A stretch of DNA of 17,817 bases from Acidiluteibacter sp965660325 (lineage in GTDB: Bacteria > Bacteroidota > Bacteroidia > Flavobacteriales_E > Vicingaceae). Made by a program: the position numbers and the translations under genes. Below, in pieces: positions 7,679 through 15,685 of the stretch. The number at the start of each line of letters is the position of its first letter. The stretch's first letter is position 1. The notes beneath the pieces were generated by a model. That model was not told the origin of the DNA and did not search any database. It saw only the letters and a list, made by a program, of their open reading frames with translations. The stretch spans positions 1-17,817 of the forward strand of contig CBFHZL010000051.1 in assembly GCA_965660325.1 (NCBI GenBank), read 5' to 3'.

Positions 7679-10467
7679 TAAAATAAGCTAATTTGGTTAT
7701 CATCATCATCATCGGAATCCAATATTGGGCCTTTTTTCGGTGGCCTATTTGATTCAGTTTCTTGTGACGTTGGGTTAGATAAATCCGCTGCTTTTGCACT
7801 TGAAGTAGCCTTTGGAGTATCCTCTGATTTTTCTATTGGCTTTTCATCTTTCGCATGTTCAATAGAGTTAGTTTCTACTTCTTCATCATTAGGTCTCTCT
7901 TCAACTTCTTCTTCAATTCCTAGAATTTCACGAGCTTCCGATTCAGGAACAATATCAACAGAGTTAATTGTATGAGCCGTCAGTTTATTCCCTAATGCTT
8001 TAAATCCTTTTACAGCAATAAATTCATTTAAATTAATGAGCTCATTATCTCTTGGATCCTTATCCTTTTCTTTTCTAAACACAAGCTCAACTGCAGGCAA
8101 CTTAGCGGACGTAACAATTTCCAATCGACTATCTTTATGATCCGTAATAAACAGCTGTTTCTTATCGCTATCTTCCACTAAAAAGCGCTTCACATAATAG
8201 TCACTTTTTTCGCCATCAAAATACACCACAGCTAATGGAACTGAAGGATTCCATTTTTCAATTAGAATTAAATCATCATCAAAATGATTGGAAACATTAA
8301 ACGTCATCAGTTTTAAGTACCCTGATTGCATGACAGTTAATATCTTGTCTTCAGCTTTAAATTCTCCTAACAACTCCCCTCTACCATCTGTATTTAATCG
8401 TTGAACAGTATCATCAAACCAAATCTTTCGAGCGCCTAACGTAGATACACCTTCTTCCTTTAACTTAATCTTAGCAATGATATTTTTGGTTACTGTGTTT
8501 CCTTTTGCTCCTCTCCCTTTTATAGCCAATTCTGAGAAATCCAAATCAAACTTTAGCTTCTTCAGTTTCGGTCGTGGTCGAAGTGTAATATTGACTACCT
8601 CTGCCTCTCCATTAGGATTTGCGCTAAAATATAAGATTTTTGACTTTGGTGTACCGGCAGTCAAATCGTACTCTTTATCTCTCGTGATGGAAGTAACCGC
8701 AAACCTTTTCATCATGGCTGCTCCTGACGTTCCATCTTGGTAAATTAAATTATAAATGGTTCGCTTATCTCCTTTTTTCCAAACCCCTACATGGATGATA
8801 TTTTTACCCACAAATGTTTTAGAAGATATTTTAGAGACCATCATTTTTCCGTCCTCTCTAAAAACGATGATATCATCAATATCAGAACAGTCAGCTACGA
8901 ACTCTGCATCGGACTTTCTTAATCCATGGCCAATAAATCCTTCTTGACGCTGCACATAAAGTTTGGCGTTAGCTACTGCAACCTTAGTCGCATCAATCGT
9001 TTCGAAAGATTTAATCTCCGTTTTTCGCTCTCTGCCTTTACCATATTTATCTTTAATTCGCTTAAAGTAAGCAATCGCAAAGTCAACTAGGTGATCTAGG
9101 TGATGATTAATCTCTTCTATTTCGTCTTCAATGCGCTTGATTAATTCATCTGCTTTAAAACTATCAAACTTGGAGATTCGTTTAATTCGTATCTCTAACA
9201 ATCGATTAACATCATCGTCAGTCACTGCTCGCAATAAATGCTTCGTATAAGGTGCTAAACCGTCATATACTGCTTTAAAGATACCTTCAAGGGTTTCTTG
9301 CTCCTCAATATCACGATAAATTCTATTTTCAATGAAAATCTTCTCCAATGATGAAAAGTGCCATTGCTCTTGCAATTCTCCTTTTCTAATCTCCAGCTCC
9401 ATTTGTAGCAAATCCTTGGTCTGGAAGGTAGAAATTCGAAGAATTTCTTTAACACCCAAAAATTTCGGTTTGTTATCTTCAATTACACCACTATTCGGAG
9501 AAATAGACACTTCACAGTCTGTAAAAGCATAAAGCGCATCAATCATTTTATCAGGAGAAACTCCTGTAGGAAGGTTGATATTGATCTCTACATTTTCAGA
9601 AGTATTATCTTCAATGCTTTTTACTTTAATCTTGCCCTTATCATTGGCTTTTATAATGGAATCTATTAGGCTAGAGGTATTGGTACCGAACGGAATCTCA
9701 GTGATAACTAGTGTCTTTTTATCGAGCTGACTAATTTTGGCTCTTACCCTAACCTTTCCACCTCTAATACCGTCATTGTAATTGCTAAAATCTGCAGTAC
9801 CTCCTGTTATAAAATCGGGAACTAAAGTAAAAGATTTATTCTTTAAAATCGCTATAGATGCATCCAGAAGTTCATTAAAGTTGTGCGGCAGCATTTTACA
9901 CGCAAGTCCAACTGCAATACCTTCTACCCCTTGAGCCAACAGCAGTGGAAATTTAACAGGTAAAGTTACTGGCTCTTTCCCTCTACTATCATATGATGCT
10001 GCCCATTCTGTCGTTTTGGCATTAAAAGCTACATCCAACGCAAATTTAGATAACCTAACCTCAATATATCGAGGCGCTGCTGCTCGATCACCTGTTAAAA
10101 TATTTCCCCAGTTTCCTTGGCAATCTAATAATAAATCTTTCTGTCCAATCTGAACCATTGCATCACCAATAGAGGCATCTCCATGCGGGTGAAACTTCAT
10201 GGTGTTCCCTATGACATTGGCTACTTTATGGTAGCGCCCATCATCGAGTTCTTTCAGCGAATGAAGAATTCGTCGTTGCACAGGCTTTAACCCGTCATTC
10301 ACATGAGGAACCGCTCGTTCTAGAATCACGTATGAAGCGTAATCCAGAAACCACTCATTGTACATACCAGATACGTTGATCACATTTCCTAATTCGGAAC
10401 TGTCTGTTTGATCTACTCCATCTTCATCGTTTGGTAAATTGACGTTGTCGTCTTTTTCTTCTTCCAT
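7678..10467 (-). CDS. parC: DNA topoisomerase IV subunit A
   Basis: This 929-residue type IIA topoisomerase A subunit cuts and rejoins DNA to decatenate daughter chromosomes, with the ParE subunit encoded just upstream. The winged-helix/tower breakage-reunion core (about 30-490) shows GLKPVQRRIL (59-68), HPHGDAS (93-99) and the catalytic tyrosine Y134 in APRYIEVRLS, preceded by R133. A beta-pinwheel C-terminal domain follows (about 500-840). It contains AIKGRGAKGN (648-657), a degenerate relative of the GyrA box, which together with pairing to ParE favours ParC over GyrA. Residues 850-929 are an acidic, probably disordered tail ending in a run of Asp and QISLF. It starts 12 nt after parE. GyrA annotation is the alternative, but less likely. 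Confidence 0.93.
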   Translation of the reverse strand: MEEEKDDNVNLPNDEDGVDQTDSSELGNVINVSGMYNEWFLDYASYVILERAVPHVNDGLKPVQRRILHSLKELDDGRYHKVANVIGNTMKFHPHGDASIGDAMVQIGQKDLLLDCQGNWGNILTGDRAAAPRYIEVRLSKFALDVAFNAKTTEWAASYDSRGKEPVTLPVKFPLLLAQGVEGIAVGLACKMLPHNFNELLDASIAILKNKSFTLVPDFITGGTADFSNYNDGIRGGKVRVRAKISQLDKKTLVITEIPFGTNTSSLIDSIIKANDKGKIKVKSIEDNTSENVEININLPTGVSPDKMIDALYAFTDCEVSISPNSGVIEDNKPKFLGVKEILRISTFQTKDLLQMELEIRKGELQEQWHFSSLEKIFIENRIYRDIEEQETLEGIFKAVYDGLAPYTKHLLRAVTDDDVNRLLEIRIKRISKFDSFKADELIKRIEDEIEEINHHLDHLVDFAIAYFKRIKDKYGKGRERKTEIKSFETIDATKVAVANAKLYVQRQEGFIGHGLRKSDAEFVADCSDIDDIIVFREDGKMMVSKISSKTFVGKNIIHVGVWKKGDKRTIYNLIYQDGTSGAAMMKRFAVTSITRDKEYDLTAGTPKSKILYFSANPNGEAEVVNITLRPRPKLKKLKFDLDFSELAIKGRGAKGNTVTKNIIAKIKLKEEGVSTLGARKIWFDDTVQRLNTDGRGELLGEFKAEDKILTVMQSGYLKLMTFNVSNHFDDDLILIEKWNPSVPLAVVYFDGEKSDYYVKRFLVEDSDKKQLFITDHKDSRLEIVTSAKLPAVELVFRKEKDKDPRDNELINLNEFIAVKGFKALGNKLTAHTINSVDIVPESEAREILGIEEEVEERPNDEEVETNSIEHAKDEKPIEKSEDTPKATSSAKAADLSNPTSQETESNRPPKKGPILDSDDDDDNQISLF

Positions 10468-10479
10468 GCGCTTTAAAAG

Positions 10480-12336
10480 CTATTTTACAGCAACATCTTC
10501 AATCAGATCCTGCTCTATCTTTAAGTTCTCTATAATAAATTCTTGTCGCTGAGGGGTATTTTTACCCATATAAAACTCCAGTAATTCGTTCACACTCTTT
10601 CCTTTCCCTATCACCACAGGCTCTAATCGCATTTCTTCTCCGATAAAGTTTTTAAATTCATCAGGTGAAATCTCACCGAGTCCCTTAAATCGGGTTATTT
10701 CAGCTTTCCCTTTGAGCTTTTCTATTGCCGCTGTTTTCTCTTCTTCGCTATAGCAATAAAAGGTTTGTTTTTTGTCTCTTACCCGAAATAAAGGTGTTGC
10801 TAAGACGGATAAATGGCCATTTTTAACTAAATCAGGAAAAAACTGCAAAAAGAACGTAATGAGTAATAACCGAATGTGCATACCATCCACGTCGGCATCT
10901 GTAGCCAATACGACTTTGTTATAACGTAAATTATCAAGTCCATCCTCAATATTCAAAGCAGCCTGTAAAAGGTTAAACTCTTCATTTTCGTAAACAATCT
11001 TTTTCGTTAGCCCATAAGAGTTTAACGGTTTCCCTTTTAAACTAAAAACAGCTTGAACGTTTACATCCCTAACTTTTGTTATGGATCCTGATGCAGAGTC
11101 TCCCTCCGTAATGAAAAGCGTGCTTTCATCTGAACGATCTTTATCTTTATTAAAATGGATTCTACAGTCCCTTAGTTTCTTATTGTGTAGACTAACTTCT
11201 TTTGCGCGTTTCTTCGCTAATTTTTTAATCCCTGCTAAATCCTTACGTTCTCGTTCCGATTGCAATATTTTACGCTGAATAGCTTCTGCCACTTCCGGAT
11301 TTCTGTGCAGGAAGTTATCCAAGTATTTTTTCAAAAAGTCGTTTACAAATGTTCGCATGGTAGGACCTTCAGGGCCTACATCATTAGAACCTAATTTTGT
11401 TTTCGTTTGTGATTCAAAAACAGGTTCCATCACTTTTACAGCAATTGCGGCAACAATTGAAGATCGAATATCGACTGCATCGTAGTCCTTTTGATAAAAA
11501 TCACGGATAGTGCGTACATATGCCTCTCTAAATGCTTGTTGGTGTGTACCACCTTGAGTGGTGTGCTGCCCGTTTACAAAGGAATAATACTCCTCACCGT
11601 AAGAGCTTGTGTGGGTAATAGCCACCTCAATATCTTCATCTTGCAGATGGATGATCGGATAAAGTGGCTCATCTGACATGTTTTTTTCCAACAAGTCAAA
11701 TAACCCTTTTTCAGAATGGTACTTTTCGCCATTAAAAATAATGGTAAGCCCTCTGTTTAGGTAAACATAATTCCATAGCATGCGCTCAATGTGCTGCATA
11801 CGAAATTTATAACCTTGAAATATTTCTTCGTCGGGAGTGAATACTACTTTTGTTCCTTTTCGTCGTGAAGAGCCTTCTATCGGACCATCAAGCGTTAGTT
11901 CTCCTTTTGAAAATTCAGCTACTTTGGTTTTGTCATCTCGATTAGACTCGATTTTGAAATAGCTAGAAAGCGCATTAACTGCTTTGGTACCTACTCCATT
12001 CAGCCCAACTGATTTTTTAAATGCTTTAGAATCGTATTTACCTCCAGTATTAATTTTAGAAACGACATCAACTACTTTTCCTAATGGAACGCCTCTTCCG
12101 TAGTCTCGAACCTTTACTGTTTTGTCTTTGATGGACACCTCAATGGTTCGTCCATTACCCATCACAAATTCATCAATACAGTTATCGAGAACTTCTTTTA
12201 CTAACACATAAATTCCGTCATCGTAAGCGGTTCCGTCTCCTAGCTTACCGATATACATCCCCGGACGCATACGGATGTGTTCCTTCCAATCTAACGACCG
12301 GATATTATCTTCCGTATATTGAACTTCTTCTGCCAT
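10480..12336 (-). CDS. parE: DNA topoisomerase IV subunit B
   Basis: This 618-residue ATPase subunit of topoisomerase IV has the usual ParE length, without the insert found in long GyrB proteins. The GHKL ATPase domain shows the general base E48 and Mg-binding N52 in VKEVLDNCIDE, D78 in RDYGRGVP, and the ATP-lid GLNGVGTKAVNALS (111-124). The transducer contains QTKTKLG with the ATP-contacting lysine near 314. The TOPRIM domain has E411 and GDSASG (412-417) and DADVDG (480-485), the metal-binding residues. The C-terminal part ends with the conserved IGEEMR region. It heads the cluster with parC, which follows after 12 nt. No promoter match with both elements was found in the 132 nt before it. 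Confidence 0.95.
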   Translation of the reverse strand: MAEEVQYTEDNIRSLDWKEHIRMRPGMYIGKLGDGTAYDDGIYVLVKEVLDNCIDEFVMGNGRTIEVSIKDKTVKVRDYGRGVPLGKVVDVVSKINTGGKYDSKAFKKSVGLNGVGTKAVNALSSYFKIESNRDDKTKVAEFSKGELTLDGPIEGSSRRKGTKVVFTPDEEIFQGYKFRMQHIERMLWNYVYLNRGLTIIFNGEKYHSEKGLFDLLEKNMSDEPLYPIIHLQDEDIEVAITHTSSYGEEYYSFVNGQHTTQGGTHQQAFREAYVRTIRDFYQKDYDAVDIRSSIVAAIAVKVMEPVFESQTKTKLGSNDVGPEGPTMRTFVNDFLKKYLDNFLHRNPEVAEAIQRKILQSERERKDLAGIKKLAKKRAKEVSLHNKKLRDCRIHFNKDKDRSDESTLFITEGDSASGSITKVRDVNVQAVFSLKGKPLNSYGLTKKIVYENEEFNLLQAALNIEDGLDNLRYNKVVLATDADVDGMHIRLLLITFFLQFFPDLVKNGHLSVLATPLFRVRDKKQTFYCYSEEEKTAAIEKLKGKAEITRFKGLGEISPDEFKNFIGEEMRLEPVVIGKGKSVNELLEFYMGKNTPQRQEFIIENLKIEQDLIEDVAVK

Positions 12337-12468
12337 AAAAAACTATTCCTGAAAATTAGATACGATTGCGCATAAAAATACCTAATTATCTCCGAGCTAT
12401 AAAGAGAAGATAACGCCATTTATTAACAACGGAGTTTTAAAAAGAATGAAGAAAGAGTCAAAGTACTT
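12337..12468. other. Intergenic region between ilvE and parE
   Basis: These 132 bases must carry the end of the ilvE transcript and any parE promoter. The minus strand has TATTTTTA about 45 nt before the parE ATG, one mismatch from the TAnnTTTG -7 element and without a -33 TTG. CTCCG (12390-12394) and CGGAG (12430-12434) could pair but leave a 35-nt loop, so I call no terminator. Confidence 0.4.
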
Positions 12469-13527
12469 TTAAAAGGCTTTTTGAACCCAATTAAACTCAT
12501 CGGCTACATGACCTAGTCGCAAGTCAGAAAGGTATTTTGACACTTTTTGTGAGAAAGAACCTTCTTGTAAATGAGGAACTTCATAAGCAACATCATCAAT
12601 AGAAATCATGGAGATCGGAGCTACAGTAGCCGCAGTTCCGGCTCCAAAAACCTCGTTAAGCGTGCCATTAATCTGAGCCTCTTTCAATTCATCTACTCTG
12701 ATAGGACGCTCTTCTACTTTTACTCCCCAAGCTTTAGCCAATTGAAGTATGGTATCTCGAGTCTTTCCTCTTAGAACAGTTTGCTTATCAATAGATGGAG
12801 TCAATAAAACGTCATTTACAACAGCCATAATATTCATGGTACCTGCTTCTTCTACGAAATCATGAGTTTTTGAATCAGTCCATATCAACTGATGAAAACC
12901 TTGATCTTGGGCTAGCTTAGCAGGATATAAAGATGCAGCGTAATTACCACCGTTTTTGGCCATACCTACTCCACCTTCTGCAGCACGTACATATTTCCTT
13001 TCCACTTTCACTTTTACCGCTCCTGAATAGTAGGTAGCAGCAGGCGAAGTAATGATAACAAACTTATACTTTGAAGAGGGCTTCACACCAAGAAATTCTT
13101 CATCAGCAAACATATAAGGTCTAATGTATAGCGAGGAACCTTCATTGGTAGGAACCCAACCGTGGTCTAATTCCAACAAACGACTTAAGCCCTCCATGAA
13201 AACGTCCTTAGGTACCTCTGCCATACACATTCTGTTGGCCGACTGACAAAAGCGTTCCCAATTGTACTCCGGACGAAAAAGAACGACTTCACTATTTTTA
13301 TTTCTAAATGCTTTAAGACCTTCAAAAATAGTTTGACCGTAATGAAGAGAAGCACTGGCGGGACTAATCGAAAAATCACCATAAGGCCTAATTTCAAAAT
13401 TTGACCACTTGCCATTTTCATATTCAGCAACGAACATATGATCAGAAAACGTACGCCCAAATTGTAGGTTGTTAAAGTCTACATGTTCTAGTCTGCTGTT
13501 TTCTGTTTTAGTTACCTTGATCTCCAT
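12469..13527 (-). CDS. ilvE: Branched-chain-amino-acid aminotransferase
   Basis: This 352-residue fold-type IV PLP enzyme transfers amino groups between glutamate and the 2-oxo acids of leucine, isoleucine and valine, the last step of their synthesis and first of their breakdown. It has the length and motifs of the longer, eukaryote-like BCAT group: YGQTIFEGLKAFR near residue 63, the PLP lysine in GMAKNGGNYAAS (near 190), VEEAGTMNIM with the ring-nitrogen glutamate, and VLRGKTRDTI near 251. I start it at the ATG at 13525-13527. A GTG codon directly before it (13528-13530) would add one methionine and cannot be ruled out. It appears to be transcribed alone: a strong terminator precedes it and a -7-like element lies 24 nt upstream. 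Confidence 0.94.
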   Translation of the reverse strand: MEIKVTKTENSRLEHVDFNNLQFGRTFSDHMFVAEYENGKWSNFEIRPYGDFSISPASASLHYGQTIFEGLKAFRNKNSEVVLFRPEYNWERFCQSANRMCMAEVPKDVFMEGLSRLLELDHGWVPTNEGSSLYIRPYMFADEEFLGVKPSSKYKFVIITSPAATYYSGAVKVKVERKYVRAAEGGVGMAKNGGNYAASLYPAKLAQDQGFHQLIWTDSKTHDFVEEAGTMNIMAVVNDVLLTPSIDKQTVLRGKTRDTILQLAKAWGVKVEERPIRVDELKEAQINGTLNEVFGAGTAATVAPISMISIDDVAYEVPHLQEGSFSQKVSKYLSDLRLGHVADEFNWVQKAF

Positions 13528-13550
13528 CACAAATTCATTTTTTTGAAAGG

Positions 13551-13558
13551 CAAAATTA
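13551..13558 (-). promoter_or_regulatory. Candidate -7 promoter element for ilvE
   Basis: The minus strand reads TAATTTTG here, an exact match to the Bacteroidota -7 consensus TAnnTTTG. It lies 24 nt before the ilvE ATG and after the upstream terminator, where a promoter is needed. No TTG is found at the usual -33 distance, only a T-rich stretch, so this is a moderate call. Confidence 0.45.
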
Positions 13559-13589
13559 CCTATAAAAAGAGTTGAAAAAAAGCCACTGA

Positions 13590-13621
13590 AATAAAAGAGG
13601 GTTGTAAAATTACAACCCTCT
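13590..13621 (-). terminator. Rho-independent terminator after the nitroreductase gene
   Basis: On the minus strand AGAGGGTTGTAA (13621-13610) is followed, after two bases, by its exact reverse complement TTACAACCCTCT (13607-13596) and then TTTTAT. A perfect 12-bp stem with a following T-tract, 28 nt past the stop codon of the nitroreductase gene, is a textbook intrinsic terminator. The two bases between the arms imply that the inner A-T pairs open to form the loop. Confidence 0.88.
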
Positions 13622-13649
13622 ACTAATTAGACCTCTACTTTAATTACTT

Positions 13650-14204
13650 CTAAAATGAAGATTCAAATCTTATCTCACTTAATGGTTTTCGATCACTTTC
13701 AGGTGTCTCTTTCTCTGCCAATCCCTCAGGTAAGGTATTCTTATCACCAACATATCCTAAAGCAACAACCGAAATTGCACGATGGTTATCATCTATATTA
13801 AGCAATTCTCCTGCTTTATTTGCATCAAATCCAGACATTTGATGACTATAAATATCTAATTCCATAGCTTGAAGCGATAAGTACCCAACAGCTCCTCCCA
13901 AATCATAAGTAGCGGTAGGATTCTCTTTTCCGTTAAAGCTTGAAATCATCTCTGCAACTGTAACAATCAATACAGGAGCTTGAGTAGCCCAAGACTGATT
14001 AAATTCAATTAGTGTGGAGATTATCTTATCGTAAACATCTTTGTTTGCAAATCGGTTACCAACAATAAATTTCCACGGCTGACCATTAAAAGCACTTGGG
14101 GCTTTTCCTGCAGCTGTAAAAATGACGTCCAAGTCTTCTTGACTTATAGCTCTGTTTTCAAATGCCCTTGGGCTCCATCTTTTTTTAATTAATTCGTTCA
14201 TCAT
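13650..14204 (-). CDS. Nitroreductase-family FMN oxidoreductase
   Basis: This 184-residue protein belongs to the nitroreductase superfamily, FMN enzymes that reduce nitro groups, quinones or other electrophiles with NAD(P)H. The FMN phosphate-binding KKRWSPRAF segment near the N-terminus, APSAFNGQPWKF (about 36-47) and the later YDLGGAVGYLSLQAMEL helix are the family landmarks. The C-terminal VVALGYVGD is also typical. It is cytosolic, with no signal peptide. Its ATG overlaps the TGA of the marR gene by four bases, so the two are co-translated, and the regulator probably controls it. A MarR-type regulator plus flavin reductase suggests an inducible response to quinones, nitroaromatics or oxidants; the inducer and substrate are unknown. 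A strong terminator follows. Confidence 0.9.
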   Translation of the reverse strand: MMNELIKKRWSPRAFENRAISQEDLDVIFTAAGKAPSAFNGQPWKFIVGNRFANKDVYDKIISTLIEFNQSWATQAPVLIVTVAEMISSFNGKENPTATYDLGGAVGYLSLQAMELDIYSHQMSGFDANKAGELLNIDDNHRAISVVALGYVGDKNTLPEGLAEKETPESDRKPLSEIRFESSF

Positions 14205-14650
14205 CCTCTTAATTTATCTAGTAAGTTATTTAAAGTGATTGCTTCCTCTTCTGTTAATGTGCTTAAGTTTTTTTGCATAATGGATTGTTCTTGATCAATA
14301 ACTTTGAGCAACTCTAAACCTTTATTGGTGATCGTTATATCCACTTGTCTGCGATCATTCTCACACAAAATTCGTTTGGCAAGTCCTTTTGCTTCCAACT
14401 TATCAATCAAGCGCGAAACATTAGACATGCGGTCTATCATTCGATTTGAAATGATATTAACCGAGGCTGTCTTAGGGTGTTGCCCCCTTAATATGCGAAG
14501 AACATTGTACTGCTGATTCGTGATATCATGCCGTTTATGGTGCTTAGTCATAATATCTGTGATCCACTTCCCACTGAAAAGTAAGTTGATCATGAGCTTA
14601 TGGTGCTCATTATCGAATTTAACCTGTTTTATTTCATCTTCTATCCGCAT
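14201..14650 (-). CDS. MarR-family winged-helix transcriptional regulator
   Basis: This 149-residue protein has the MarR layout: N- and C-terminal dimerisation helices around a winged helix. SNRMIDRMSNVSRLIDKLEAKGL is followed by the beta-wing CENDRRQVDITITNKG with the conserved D-R-R. MarR proteins bind palindromes as dimers and release them on ligand binding or oxidation; a cysteine just before the wing (in RILCENDRR) could be redox-active, which is speculation. I start it at the ATG at 14648-14650. A TTG six codons earlier (14668) overlaps a promoter -7 element and would lie upstream of the transcript start. It overlaps the nitroreductase gene (ATGA) and probably represses its own operon through palindromes at 14673-14693. 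Confidence 0.92.
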   Translation of the reverse strand: MRIEDEIKQVKFDNEHHKLMINLLFSGKWITDIMTKHHKRHDITNQQYNVLRILRGQHPKTASVNIISNRMIDRMSNVSRLIDKLEAKGLAKRILCENDRRQVDITITNKGLELLKVIDQEQSIMQKNLSTLTEEEAITLNNLLDKLRG

Positions 14651-14665
14651 ACCTAAAGTTTGATG

Positions 14666-14696
14666 CAAATATATGTATATACATTTAATGTATCAA
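14666..14696 (-). promoter_or_regulatory. Promoter of the marR-nitroreductase operon
   Basis: On the minus strand TTG (14696-14694) is followed, after exactly 20 nt, by TATATTTG (14673-14666). These match the Bacteroidota -33 TTG and -7 TAnnTTTG elements at an accepted spacing. Transcription should begin a few bases beyond 14666, about 10 nt before the ATG at 14650. It is the only promoter in the window with both elements. Confidence 0.72.
14673..14693. promoter_or_regulatory. Probable MarR operator: two overlapping palindromes
   Basis: ATGTATATACAT (14673-14684) is a perfect 12-bp palindrome, and ATACATTTAATGTAT (14679-14693) is a palindrome with 7-bp arms around one central base. They overlap and fill the spacer between the -33 and -7 elements. 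A dimeric repressor bound here would block RNA polymerase, so autoregulation by the adjacent MarR protein is the obvious inference. Confidence 0.65.
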
Positions 14697-14740
14697 CATG
14701 AATTTATAAAACAATCGTTAAAATAATTATAAACAGATAC

Positions 14741-15685
14741 TTAAAGTGATGATAGTGCTGACTCTACGTTATCAAAAATACGTTTTGAGGTATTAGAGAT
14801 ATCAGCCTTTTCGAAACGATCTCCGGTGATGTGCTCATACAACTCGATGTAACGTTCAGAAACTTCTGCTACAAAACTATCAGGCATGTCGGGCATTACT
14901 TGTCCATCTAGGCCTTGAAACCCTTGCTCAATTAACCATTCTCTTACAAACTCTTTGGATAGTTGTTTTTGTTTCACTCCATTGTCTTGTCGGTTTTGGT
15001 ATCCTTCCGCATAAAAATAGCGTGAAGAGTCTGGCGTATGAATCTCATCAATTAGATAAATGGTATCGCCAATTTTTCCAAATTCATATTTGGTATCTAC
15101 CAATATCAAGCCTTTATCAGCTGCTATTGATGTTCCTCGCTCAAAAAGCTGTCTTGTATAGTTTTCCAACTGAATATAATCAGATTCAGCAACAATTCCT
15201 TGACGGATAATTTCTTCTCTTGAAATATCCTCATCATGTCCCTCTTCGGCTTTAGTGGCTGGTGTAATAATCGGAGATGGAAACCGATCATTTTCTTTCA
15301 TTCCATCAGGCATGCTCACGCCGCAAATAATTCGATTCCCTGCTTTATACTCTCTCCATGCGTGCCCGCTTAAATAGCCGCGTATCACCATCTCAACCTT
15401 AAATGTGTCACACAATTTTCCAATTGCAACGGAAGGATCAGGCACAACCTCTATCCAATTCGGAACAATGTCAGCGGTCATGGCTAAAAATTTAGCAGCA
15501 ATTTGATTGAGAACCTGCCCCTTATACGGAATAGGTTTGGGTAAAATATGATCGAATGCAGAGATTCGGTCAGAAGCCACCATCACTAAGTGCTTGTTAT
15601 TAATATTGTATACGTCCCGAACCTTACCACTGTAAAACCCTACTTGACCCGTAAACTGCTGGGGTGCTTCTTTTACTCCACTCAT
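14741..15685 (-). CDS. purC: Phosphoribosylaminoimidazole-succinocarboxamide (SAICAR) synthase
   Basis: This 314-residue enzyme joins aspartate to CAIR using ATP in de novo purine synthesis. It is the longer form (about 300 residues, as in yeast Ade1) rather than the 240-residue E. coli type. Landmarks: SGKVRDVY (19-25), DRISAFD (39-45), VIRGY (100-104), the TPATKAEEGHDEDI loop (141-154), LVDTKYEFG (195-203) and DEIHTPDSSRY (213-223), which hold the nucleotide- and metal-binding acids. It is cytosolic and complete. Its ATG overlaps the phoH stop codon (ATGA), so it is translated together with phoH. No PurR-type site or purine riboswitch is seen before the pair. Confidence 0.96.
   Translation of the reverse strand: MSGVKEAPQQFTGQVGFYSGKVRDVYNINNKHLVMVASDRISAFDHILPKPIPYKGQVLNQIAAKFLAMTADIVPNWIEVVPDPSVAIGKLCDTFKVEMVIRGYLSGHAWREYKAGNRIICGVSMPDGMKENDRFPSPIITPATKAEEGHDEDISREEIIRQGIVAESDYIQLENYTRQLFERGTSIAADKGLILVDTKYEFGKIGDTIYLIDEIHTPDSSRYFYAEGYQNRQDNGVKQKQLSKEFVREWLIEQGFQGLDGQVMPDMPDSFVAEVSERYIELYEHITGDRFEKADISNTSKRIFDNVESALSSL

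Noticed and set aside
8477..9532. Plus- and alternate-frame open frames across parC
   Set aside because: They are shadows of parC, whose frame carries the complete topoisomerase motifs.
7678..10467. Annotation as GyrA
   Set aside because: The partner gene is a short ParE-type B subunit immediately upstream and the GyrA box is degenerate (GRGAKGN); ParC fits better.
12390..12434. CTCCG/CGGAG pair as an ilvE terminator
   Set aside because: Only five base pairs with a 35-nt loop and no T-tract directly after it.
14651..14668. TTG start of the MarR gene, giving 155 residues
   Set aside because: The TTG lies within the exact -7 promoter element, so it would not be on the transcript; the ATG at 14650 is preferred.
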